From Rubrobacteraceae bacterium (lineage in GTDB: Bacteria; Actinomycetota; Rubrobacteria; Rubrobacterales; Rubrobacteraceae), in assembly GCA_021156345.1 (NCBI GenBank), contig JAJNDJ010000031.1, positions 1 to 8,916 of the forward strand: a stretch of 8,916 nucleotides of DNA, given 5' to 3'. A program made the translations under genes and the position numbers. Positions 1 through 6,614 of the stretch are shown in pieces (the stretch's first letter is position 1; every line of letters starts with the position of its first letter). Under the pieces are notes generated by a model. It was not told the origin of the DNA. It did not search any database and saw nothing but the letters and a program-made list of their open reading frames with translations.

Positions 1-506
1 TCCCTTTCGGGTACGAGCCCACCGCGGTGAAGATTGCGGCCGTCCGCGAGGCGGTCACCAGGGGCGCTTCGGAGCTCGACGTGGTCATGAACATCTCGAG
101 GTTCCTCTCCGGAGAGTTCGGCTACGTCGCCGAAGAGCTCGCGAGCCTCACCCAGGAGGTAAGCGCGGTAGCTATGAACAATGGTCTGAACGACGTGGTC
201 GTCAAGGTCATTATCGAGACCGCGTACCTCTCGGACAAGATGAAGCGGCTGGCGACCCAGATCGTGGCCGCGAGCGGCGCGGATTTCGTGAAGACCTCGA
301 CGGGCTTCGCCCCTGTAGGCGCAACGCCTGAGGACGTGGCCCTGCTCAGGGAAGAGGCTCCCGAGGGCCTTGCAGTAAAGGCCTCAGGTGGCATCAGCAC
401 CCTCAGGGACGCCCTCGATATACTCAACGCAGGGGCTTCGCGGATCGGCATGAGCGCGAGCGTCGCCGTGATGGAGGAGGCCGAGGGTGGCGGTCTACAA
501 GAGTAA
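1..506 (+). CDS. deoC: Deoxyribose-phosphate aldolase, 5' end missing
   Basis: Class I aldolase that reversibly cleaves 2-deoxyribose-5-phosphate to glyceraldehyde-3-phosphate and acetaldehyde in deoxynucleoside catabolism; cytosolic. The frame is open from the first complete codon at position 3 and reads PFGYEPTAVKIAAVREAV, matching the family's conserved FPxG...xxVK segment, so the true start lies upstream of the window and the GTG at 27 is internal. The Schiff-base lysine sits in FVKTSTGF (codon at 291) and the second active-site lysine in VKASGGI (codon at 378). GADFVKTSTGF and the glycine-rich phosphate-binding loop are intact. About 167 codons are visible of a family usually near 215-260. 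The 3' end overlaps recO by 20 nt, suggesting translational coupling in one transcript. Identity is secure from the motifs; only the N-terminus is unseen. Confidence 0.95.
   Translation, partial: PFGYEPTAVKIAAVREAVTRGASELDVVMNISRFLSGEFGYVAEELASLTQEVSAVAMNNGLNDVVVKVIIETAYLSDKMKRLATQIVAASGADFVKTSTGFAPVGATPEDVALLREEAPEGLAVKASGGISTLRDALDILNAGASRIGMSASVAVMEEAEGGGLQE
473..480 (+). promoter_or_regulatory. Shine-Dalgarno for recO inside the deoC end
   Basis: GGAGGAGG lies within the last codons of deoC, 6 nt before the GTG at 487. This strong ribosome site decides the recO start. It shows that recO is translated from the deoC message without a gap. Confidence 0.75.
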
Positions 507-1233
507 GGGGATAGTGTTACGTTCTATCCGCTATTCGGAGGCGGACAGGATTCTGGACATCTACACCAGGGACGCGGGGCTGGTCTCGGCAATCGCGAAG
601 GGCATCAGGCGCACGAAGTCCCGCTTCGGAGCGCGCCTCGAACCGCTCTCGTGCGTCGACTTCGTGGCCTACCATGGCAGGTCGCTCGACACCGTGACCC
701 AGGCGGAGACGCTGCGCAGCTTCCACGGTCTCAGGGAGGATCTCGCCCGCTTCGAGACCGCTGCGGGTATGGTCGGGAGCGTACGCGCCCTCTCGGGAGG
801 CGATGAGGCGGACCGCAGGGTCTTCAACCTGCTCTACAACGCCCTGGACACGCTGGAAGCATGCGATTCTGGTTTCGAGAACATCGAGGCGGCCCTCGGC
901 ATAAAGCTCTCGATCCTCGCCGGCTACGCGCCGCAACTTGACGTCTGCCTGGCCTGTGGGATGGACCTCGACGCGGCTTCGGAGCCACTGCACTTCGCTT
1001 CCGACCACGGGGGCCTCCTGTGCCAGGAGTGCCGCCCTGCGACCGGCGACGCGTTCCCCCTCGCCCCAGGCACATTGGAGAGCCTGAGGACCCTCGTCGA
1101 AAATCCCATCCGTCAAGCACCAGCACAAAAGGGCCCGAATCAGAGCGTCCTCAGGGTGGTTCGCTCCCACGTCCTCGCCCACGCTCCCGGGAATACCCTG
1201 GTTGGCCCACGCCTCGCCGGACGCAGGGCGTGA
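487..1233 (+). CDS. recO: DNA repair protein RecO
   Basis: Recombination mediator of the RecFOR pathway. Family members bind SSB and ssDNA, anneal strands and, with RecR, load RecA at gaps. The 248-residue product has the usual family length. An N-terminal OB-fold (residues ~1-80) opens [20 protein letters not shown], the typical RecO opening, followed by [12 protein letters not shown] helical middle leads to a four-cysteine zinc site: C154 and C157 (CLACG), C179 and C182 (CQECR). The C-terminal helix ends near [10 protein letters not shown]. The GTG start at 487 is set by the GGAGGAGG site. The gene overlaps deoC by 20 nt, and its TGA shares a GTGA with the dgt start, so the three genes form one tight operon. 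All expected zinc ligands are present and nothing looks damaged. Confidence 0.95.
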   Translation: MAVYKSKGIVLRSIRYSEADRILDIYTRDAGLVSAIAKGIRRTKSRFGARLEPLSCVDFVAYHGRSLDTVTQAETLRSFHGLREDLARFETAAGMVGSVRALSGGDEADRRVFNLLYNALDTLEACDSGFENIEAALGIKLSILAGYAPQLDVCLACGMDLDAASEPLHFASDHGGLLCQECRPATGDAFPLAPGTLESLRTLVENPIRQAPAQKGPNQSVLRVVRSHVLAHAPGNTLVGPRLAGRRA

Positions 1234-2113
1234 GATCCCAAGGACCCAGTGTCGGCCTTCGCCACGACCCTTCCGCATGGGCCGTAGAGCAGAGTGTGGG
1301 CCGCCCCAGACCCGAGCCTCCCGACGGTGTGCGCAACGACTTCCAGCGCGACAGGGACCGCATTATCCACGCCAAGGCCTTTCGAAGGCTCATGCACAAG
1401 ACCCAGGTATTCATCTCCCCTGACGGCGACCACTTCAGGACACGCCTCACGCACACCCTGGAGATGATGCAGATATCCCGTACCATAGCCCGTGCTCTTA
1501 GCCTCAACGAAGATCTCACGGAGGCGATCTCCCTCGGCCACGATCTCGGCCACACCCCATTCGGTCACACTGGGGAAGAAGCCCTCTCCCGCGCCCTCGC
1601 GGCTCACGGACGCACGTTCCGCCACAACGAACACTCCCTGCGCGTCGTGGATCATCTCGAGAACCAAGGCGACGGACTGAACCTCACCTTCGAGGTCAGA
1701 GATGGGATACGTAACCATACAGGCAAGGGCTATCCATGTACCAGGGAAGGTGAGATCGTACGGGTCGCTGACAGGATCGCGTACGTCAAACCCTGGTAAG
1801 GGACATGATCTCTAACTCCAAAGTGAACGGTGAGATATCCCTATCTGACTCTGTATACGGGGCCCTCATGGAGCTCAGGGCGTGGCTCTTCCGGCACGTG
1901 TACAACAACAAACTGGGCACGAAAGAGAACCTCAAAGCGGCCCGCGTCGTTACGGACCTTTTCGAGTACTATCTGGAGCATCCAGAGGAGCGGGCGGCCA
2001 GTGATCCCGACCCACTAACCGAGACCATAGACTTCGTGGCGGGGATGACCGACAGATACGCCCTCGCGACATACAGGCGACTGTTTCTGCCGCGCGGTGA
2101 GATCTTCGCGTGA
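1230..2113 (+). pseudogene. dgt: dGTPase-like HD-domain triphosphohydrolase, disrupted by internal deletion and frameshift
   Basis: The intact family removes triphosphate from dNTPs through a metal-binding HD domain. Part one (1230-1799) starts at GTG in a GTGA overlap with recO and covers the N-terminal region and most of the HD core: RDRDRI then [13 protein letters not shown]75 in RLTHTLE, H104-D105 in [11 protein letters not shown], and D181 in VADRIAY. It then runs YVKPW-stop. Part two continues in another frame ([15 protein letters not shown]..., named ORF from ATG 1805) with the family's C-terminal part: ELRAWLFRHVYNNK, AARVVTDLFEYYLEHPEE and FVAGMTDRYALATYRRLFLPR. The conserved NHDIDDA...SERxN segment expected between them is absent, roughly 25-35 codons. 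The frame change requires a deletion of 3k+1 nt, with its junction at about 1785-1795. A plain sequencing indel would not remove that segment. No clean single-protein reading exists, so the gene is probably non-functional. An assembly collapse is the alternative. Confidence 0.85.
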
Positions 2114-2209
2114 GAGATCGAGCCGTGAGGATAGACAAACAAGGCTCGACAAGTAGGATCAGAGGTCATTGGCACTCTTGACCACCGACTGCGCCGAGCA
2201 CGTACTCCC

Positions 2210-2224
2210 ATTCTCGAAGAGAAT
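2210..2224. repeat. Small inverted repeat in the dgt/surface-protein gap
   Basis: ATTCTC-GAA-GAGAAT is a perfect 6-bp inverted repeat with a 3-nt centre. It lies between the convergent ends of dgt and the surface-protein gene. No T-run follows on either strand and the stem is AT-rich, so it is a poor intrinsic terminator. It could be a protein site or chance. The rest of 2114-2307 shows no supported gene. Confidence 0.25.
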
Positions 2225-2307
2225 TATCCGAAAGATGACCAAGCTGGGATAAGGGCAGACCAGGCAATCAGTTGGTATGAACCTCTTTCCCTCCAGTGGG
2301 ATGTGTG

Positions 2308-3459
2308 CTAGCGCCTGAGCCAGAACAACAGCCCTATGGCCGTCCCGTTGATGAGCAACGCCAGCAGAGCGAGCGCCGGAACGAGCCCGGAGGGGCCCCC
2401 AGTGTTGGGTAGTTCCTGACCATGGGGGATCGTGTCGCGAATCACGCGGTCCCTACGCGAAGTGCTATCGGGCGAGGTGGTATCGCCTGTGGGCGCTGAT
2501 CCTGTAGTGCTCGCCCCAGTGGTGTCGCCAGTGGTCCTCCCTGTTGACGCACCCGTGGTGCCAGTAGTTGTGCCCGTCATTCTCGTGCCTGTCGTGGTAC
2601 CCGTTGTGCTCGTACCTGTGGTGGTGCCTGTGGTACCCGTCGTACCCGTTGTCCTACCTGTGGTGGTACCCGTACCTCCCGTTGTCGTTCCGCGACAGTC
2701 CTCGATAGTTACCTTGTATGTCGATCCATTGTTCGGCTCTACGTCCGCCGAGACCTCGAACCTTCCGGGCTCTTCCGGCACAATGAAGCTTGCCTGGTCG
2801 TCTTGATCGGTCGAGTCGGACTCCACCAGCCCGAAGCTGTCGTTTATCTCCACAGTGAAGTCCCTGAAAGTGTTTGGGTCATCGTTCACGAAGTCCACTT
2901 CGAAAGATACGCGGAACCTGTCTGCTGTGGTCTGAAATGATCTCCTGTCATCATTTCTTGTAGGACCGAGGGTTGCAACTACACGAGGGTTCTGGCAGGT
3001 GCCTGCAGTGATGCCTGTCGTTCCCGTTGTTGTACCTGTCGTGGTGGTCGTACCTGTGGTGGTGCCTGTGGTACCTGTTGTCGTATCTGCACGAGGGCCG
3101 GGGGCTCTCTCGCAGTTCTTCTTGGTCTTGTCGTCGCGGTGTATAGTCTCGACTACGTCGAAGCCGTCTCCGCAATCTATGAAATCCACCCCCTCGATAT
3201 CGCGCGCGAAGATCAGGTCGTCGCCGGCCCCGGCGAATACGTCGTCGTCGCCTTCGCCGGGGATGATTTCGTCGTTGCCGCCGCCACCTCTGATCGTGTC
3301 GTTGCCGCCGCGACCCTCGAGGCGGTCGTCCCCGTCGGTCCCGACGAGCGTATCGTCGCCGGCGGTGCCGGTTAGCACCTCCGCCAGGGCTTCCTGTGCG
3401 GCGAAGAGCGTGCCGACCACAACTACCATCACCGTGAGCAAGATGTGTAGCCGATTCAT
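2308..3459 (-). CDS. Secreted LPXTG-anchored protein with hemolysin-type calcium-binding repeats
   Basis: A 383-residue surface protein; the specific role is unknown. Signal peptide 1-26 has a hydrophobic core ([13 protein letters not shown]) and an ALA cleavage motif before E27. Residues ~30-85 carry about six nine-residue RTX-type repeats ([27 protein letters not shown] and so on) that form a Ca2+-binding beta-roll in this family. A tail with C96 and C116 (IDCGDGFD...KKNCE) follows. A Thr/Gly-only linker spans ~125-153. A compact ~100-residue beta-rich domain is bracketed by C155 and C255, a plausible disulphide. A second Thr/Gly linker runs ~257-330. The C-terminus has LPNTG (350-354), a hydrophobic helix (~358-380) and a terminal Arg-Arg, the sortase cell-wall sorting signal. 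ATG 3459 is supported by a GGGAGGAAG-type ribosome site just upstream. The long valine/proline-rich frames on the opposite strand are by-products of the TTG/TTTG repeats. Adhesion or envelope structure is possible, but nothing here proves it. Confidence 0.85.
   Translation of the reverse strand: MNRLHILLTVMVVVVGTLFAAQEALAEVLTGTAGDDTLVGTDGDDRLEGRGGNDTIRGGGGNDEIIPGEGDDDVFAGAGDDLIFARDIEGVDFIDCGDGFDVVETIHRDDKTKKNCERAPGPRADTTTGTTGTTTGTTTTTGTTTGTTGITAGTCQNPRVVATLGPTRNDDRRSFQTTADRFRVSFEVDFVNDDPNTFRDFTVEINDSFGLVESDSTDQDDQASFIVPEEPGRFEVSADVEPNNGSTYKVTIEDCRGTTTGGTGTTTGRTTGTTGTTGTTTGTSTTGTTTGTRMTGTTTGTTGASTGRTTGDTTGASTTGSAPTGDTTSPDSTSRRDRVIRDTIPHGQELPNTGGPSGLVPALALLALLINGTAIGLLFWLRR
2610..2637 (+). repeat. 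Direct repeat copy A in the surface-protein linker 2
   Basis: A 28-bp segment identical to 3048-3075. It lies in the DNA encoding the second Thr/Gly linker. The two copies are 438 bp apart start to start, exactly 146 codons, so recombination between them would remove the cysteine-bracketed domain in frame. Confidence 0.8.
3048..3075 (+). repeat. Direct repeat copy B in the surface-protein linker 1
   Basis: Second copy of the 28-bp segment at 2610-2637, here in the DNA encoding the first Thr/Gly linker. Shorter variants of the same GTACC/TGTGGTGG units are scattered through both linkers. Confidence 0.8.
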
Positions 3460-3714
3460 TCGACTTCCTCCCCTAGTCTACATGGAGCTTGTGCTGCTCG
3501 TTTTCTTTGGAACTTATCAAGAGACGCTGGTTCTCGATCTCTGTAGAGCACACCATGGTTGGCCGCTCCCGTATGTCACAGGCGCAACAATAGCACCTTC
3601 GCGTCTTGGCGCAACCTCAGGGGTCTTCCGAGAACTCTGTTTTGCCTCATGATTGGAAGTATACAAGCGGGACCGGTAACACGTGGAAGATACCCCTTGG
3701 GGCTACGGAGCAAC
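3460..3714. other. Intergenic region between ppc and the surface-protein gene
   Basis: This 255-nt spacer has no supported gene. It holds the ribosome site of the minus-strand surface-protein gene (AGGGGAGGAAG, reverse complement of about 3464-3474). Just past the ppc stop is a short CCCC-AA-GGGG inverted repeat on the minus strand (3693-3702); with only four pairs and no T-run it is weak as a terminator. I found no convincing -35/-10 pair for the surface-protein gene. Confidence 0.4.
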
Positions 3715-6534
3715 TCAGCCCGTATTCAGCATCCCGGAGGAGACACCTGAGATAGAGAGCAGCAAGGTATTCAAGACACCTTCACGCTCCCGGGAGCTTT
3801 CCGGGAGTGCGCGCAGCCGACGTAGGAGCGCGACCTGAACGTAGGAGAGCGGGTCCACGTACGGGTTGCGAAGGCGTATGGATCTCTGTAGGACGGGACT
3901 GTCGTCTAGGAGGTTCTCGTTCTCCGTGATGAGGAGTACAGCCTGCACGCAGTCGGCGTGTTCCTCGGAGATCCTGGTCCACAGACGACAGCGGGTGGCG
4001 GGGTCCGAGACCAGCGATGTGTAGTGCTCGGCTATACGCAGGTCGCTCTTTGCCAGGGTCATCTGCATAAAGTCAACGAGCGTGCGGAAGAAGGGCCAGC
4101 CCACGTACATCTCGCGCAGGACCGCCAGTCCCTGCTCAGTGGAGGCGTGGCCACCCAGGGCGGTTCCTGCGCCGTACCAGGACGGGAGTAGAAAGCGGTT
4201 CTGGGTCCAGGCGAACACCCACGGTATTGCCCTGAGGCTGTCGACCTCGGGGTTCTGCACCCGTCGCACCGGACGGCTACCCATATTCAGCAGGGAGAGC
4301 TCCCCAATCGGAGATGCCTCGGAGAAGAAGGCAAGGAAGTCTTCGTCCTCGTAGACTAGGTCGATGTATGCTTCGCGCGCCTTCGCCGAGAGCCCTTCCA
4401 TGATCTCGACCCATAGGGGCTCTGGCTCCTCGGGAGTCTCGTCGGCGCTCGCCTCCAGGACGGCGGCAAGCACCGTGTCGAGGTTGCGGCGAGCCAGGCC
4501 GCGCATGCTGTACTTGAAGGAGATCACCTCTCCCTGCTCGGTAATCCGGATCCTGCCCTGCAGCGTATGGGGGGGCTGGGCCATGATCGCCTGGTAACTG
4601 GGCCCCCCTCCTCGCCCTGCGCTGCCACCCCGCCCGTGGAAGAGCCTGAGGTTCACTCCGTAGTTGCGGGCGACCGAGCAGAGCAGACCCTGCGCCTTGT
4701 ACAGTGTCCAATTGCTCGTGACGTACCCGGCGTCCTTACCGGAGTCGCTGTAGCCGAGCATTATCTCCTGCAGGTCATCGCTCTGCGTGAGCGAGGAGCG
4801 GTAAAAGGGGTCCTCTAGCAGATGTCCGAGTACCTCTGGAGCCCGCCCGAGGTCGTCGACAGTCTCGAATAGGGGCGTGACCCTGAGAAGATTGGCGGTG
4901 CACTCGCCACCCTCGTCGACCTCGAGCAGTCCCGCCCGGCGAGCGAGCAGTTGTACGCTCAGGACGTCGCTCGCGTTGCGTGCCATGCTGAGGATGAAAG
5001 TCTCGACTGGGCTGCCAGAGTGCTCCTCCTGCGCGCGCCGGATGCGCCCGAAGGTCTCGAGTACTTTGCGTGTCTCATCAGAGATGTCTTCCGGTTCTGG
5101 AAGCGAGAGGCCAGGGTCTGTGAGGAGCCCTCTCAACAGTGCGGCACGCGGCGCTTCGTCCATGGCCAGGAGATCTTCACCCGTGCCGGCCAAGACCAGA
5201 TGGGCGACGGCCCTAACTACCGTGGAGCTCTCCTGGCGGACATCAAGCTTCGCCAGGTGGAAGCCGAATACCTCGGCCTGGCGGATAAGATCCCGCAATT
5301 CTCCTTCGGCGACTCGCACCCCGCCGTTCTGCAGCAGACTGTCGCGAATCGTAAACAAGTCTTCGAGGAACTCGGACACACCACAATAAGCGGAAGGAGC
5401 GCCTGGTTGCCCCAGGGCCAACCTCAAGCGCTCTGACATAAACAGGAGCTTGCGCCGGTAGACCTCGTTCGGGTCGACCCCCCCGTAGCGCCCGCCGAGG
5501 CAGGGCATGAGCCCTTCGTCCCGCTCGACCGATCGACGCAGATCTTCAGAGACTGGGATCATCCTTGCGGACTGGCTCATGTGATCCGCCAGCCACACTA
5601 CGGAGGCGAGGTGGCGCTCGATTATGGTCTTGCGGTGAAGGCCTAGCGCGGTGGTTATCATCTCAGGCTCGACTCGAGGATTGCCGTCCTGATCCCCGCC
5701 GACCCAAGAGCCGAACTCGAGGACACGACCCAGCCTCGGAGTATCCTCCGGGAACTGGCGCGATAACTCGTCTTCGAACTCCCTGTACGCTTCGAGCGTT
5801 GCGGAGATCAAAGGGTTCTCGAAGTACAGTAGTGTCCGCTCTATCTCCTGGTCGACCTCGGGACGACGAACCCTGAGCTCTTCGGTCTGCCACAGAACGG
5901 TGATCTCCTCGGCCAGGTCCTCCTCCAGACGCCTTTGCTCCTTCCACGTGAGATCTGGCGACTCCATCGACTCGAGCATCTCTCCGATCCTCACGTGCTT
6001 GCGCCTGACGCTCCGACGCATGGCCTCCGTCGGATGGGCGGTCATAACGAGGCCGACAGACATCTCTTCGAGTACACTTCGCAGCGCTTCTTTCCCTAGA
6101 CCTTCGCTCTTGAGGCGTGCGAGGGCACTCGCCAGCGAGGCGCGCTGGGGAGGGTTCTCCGGTGCCGACTCGTACTGCCGCCGCCGCCGCACCCGATGGT
6201 AGCGCTCGGCGATATTGACAAGCTGGAAGTACACGGAGAACGCGCGCACGATCCGTCGCAGCTCCTCCACGCTCATGGCGTCGATCCGTCGCCGCAGCCG
6301 CTTGTCCAGTTCGGGGTCGTAGTCGAAGCGCAGGCGCTTGCAAAGGAGCCTGACTTCTTCCTCGGTCTCGAAGAGGCCCTCGCCTTCCTGCTCGATCAGG
6401 ATCCGACCAAGCACGCGCCCGAGGAGGTTGATGTCCCTCCGCAGCGGCTCGTCTTTTGGCTCGAAGCCGATCCCGGGCGGAAGGTCAGCGTACCCGGCGC
6501 TTGGCACCGTCGTAGATCCGCCGCGGATATTCAT
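3715..6534 (-). CDS. ppc: Phosphoenolpyruvate carboxylase
   Basis: Carboxylates phosphoenolpyruvate with bicarbonate to oxaloacetate, the anaplerotic feed of the TCA cycle; cytosolic, usually a tetramer. From the start chosen here the product is 939 residues, normal for bacterial enzymes. Visible motifs, numbered from this start: catalytic histidine H167 in MTAHPTEA; GSWVGGDQDGNPRV; K600 in GYSDSGKDAGY; the mobile loop FHGRGGSAGRGGGP with H633; ITEQGEVISFKYS; WYGAG; and a C-terminus with LRNPYVDPLSYVQ ending in NTG, as is typical. The frame is open back to GTG 6627 inside dnaG, and ATG 6570 is also possible. ATG 6534 is preferred because conserved sequence (PLRRDINLLGRVLG) begins just after it and the longer forms run into dnaG and the promoter region. 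None of the three has a good ribosome site, so the exact start is uncertain. The gene is transcribed away from dnaG. Confidence 0.95.
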   Translation of the reverse strand: MNIRGGSTTVPSAGYADLPPGIGFEPKDEPLRRDINLLGRVLGRILIEQEGEGLFETEEEVRLLCKRLRFDYDPELDKRLRRRIDAMSVEELRRIVRAFSVYFQLVNIAERYHRVRRRRQYESAPENPPQRASLASALARLKSEGLGKEALRSVLEEMSVGLVMTAHPTEAMRRSVRRKHVRIGEMLESMESPDLTWKEQRRLEEDLAEEITVLWQTEELRVRRPEVDQEIERTLLYFENPLISATLEAYREFEDELSRQFPEDTPRLGRVLEFGSWVGGDQDGNPRVEPEMITTALGLHRKTIIERHLASVVWLADHMSQSARMIPVSEDLRRSVERDEGLMPCLGGRYGGVDPNEVYRRKLLFMSERLRLALGQPGAPSAYCGVSEFLEDLFTIRDSLLQNGGVRVAEGELRDLIRQAEVFGFHLAKLDVRQESSTVVRAVAHLVLAGTGEDLLAMDEAPRAALLRGLLTDPGLSLPEPEDISDETRKVLETFGRIRRAQEEHSGSPVETFILSMARNASDVLSVQLLARRAGLLEVDEGGECTANLLRVTPLFETVDDLGRAPEVLGHLLEDPFYRSSLTQSDDLQEIMLGYSDSGKDAGYVTSNWTLYKAQGLLCSVARNYGVNLRLFHGRGGSAGRGGGPSYQAIMAQPPHTLQGRIRITEQGEVISFKYSMRGLARRNLDTVLAAVLEASADETPEEPEPLWVEIMEGLSAKAREAYIDLVYEDEDFLAFFSEASPIGELSLLNMGSRPVRRVQNPEVDSLRAIPWVFAWTQNRFLLPSWYGAGTALGGHASTEQGLAVLREMYVGWPFFRTLVDFMQMTLAKSDLRIAEHYTSLVSDPATRCRLWTRISEEHADCVQAVLLITENENLLDDSPVLQRSIRLRNPYVDPLSYVQVALLRRLRALPESSREREGVLNTLLLSISGVSSGMLNTG

Positions 6535-6547
6535 GCCGGGTAGAGTA

Positions 6548-6576
6548 ACATTACCCCTGGTCAACGCCATACCCAA
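6548..6576 (-). promoter_or_regulatory. Possible ppc promoter
   Basis: On the minus strand TTGGGT (6576-6571) and TAATGT (6553-6548) are 17 nt apart, which would start transcription near 6541, only a few bases before ATG 6534. The -10 matches the consensus poorly. If real, the ppc message would be nearly leaderless, which would explain the missing ribosome site. Confidence 0.2.
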
Positions 6577-6586
6577 CACGTATATC
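6558..6586 (+). promoter_or_regulatory. Possible dnaG promoter
   Basis: TGGTCA (6558-6563) and TATATC (6581-6586) are separated by 17 nt, each matching the sigma-70 consensus at four of six positions. Transcription would start near 6593, giving a leader of about 20 nt that contains the dnaG ribosome site. Confidence 0.35.
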
Positions 6587-6600
6587 TGTACACCGGTACA
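6587..6600. promoter_or_regulatory. Interrupted palindrome at the expected dnaG start site
   Basis: TGTACACCGGTACA has perfect 5-bp arms (TGTAC/GTACA) around 4 nt. It sits immediately after the proposed dnaG -10 and upstream of ppc, where a dimeric repressor could act. This is position and symmetry only; no regulator is known. Confidence 0.3.
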
Positions 6601-6606
6601 AGGGAG
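6600..6606 (+). promoter_or_regulatory. Shine-Dalgarno that fixes the dnaG TTG start
   Basis: AAGGGAG is 8 nt before TTG 6615. No ATG or GTG with comparable support lies nearby in the frame, so this site is the main reason to accept a TTG start. Confidence 0.65.
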
Positions 6607-6614
6607 ACCGGCAC

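Noticed and set aside
517..1278. Long minus-strand frame opposite recO (and others opposite dgt, ppc and dnaG)
   Set aside because: High-GC shadows of well-identified genes; they lack motifs and ribosome sites.
2135..2311. 58-codon open stretch between dgt and the surface-protein gene (reads ...RARTPILEENYPKDDQAG...)
   Set aside because: It has no usable start codon or ribosome site and I recognise no family. It might be a gene remnant, but cannot be supported as a gene.
2500..3080. GTACC/TGTGGTGG tandem-like units considered as a CRISPR array or microsatellite element
   Set aside because: Units are irregular, have no unique spacers, and encode in-frame Thr/Gly repeats of the surface protein.
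2999..3652. Plus-strand frame rich in VVPVVVPVV and similar repeats (also 2432-2806)
   Set aside because: These are antisense readings of the Thr/Gly-linker DNA of the surface-protein gene, with no sensible start or domain.
3693..3702. CCCCTTGGGG after the ppc stop as a transcription terminator
   Set aside because: Only four base pairs with a two-base loop and no T-run, too weak to call as an intrinsic terminator.
6543..6558. GTAACATTACCCCTG here resembles GTAACATTCCCCTG at 8412-8425
   Set aside because: The similarity spans only ~14 bases with one gap, and the second copy includes tRNA-Asn sequence constrained by folding, so chance is the simplest explanation.
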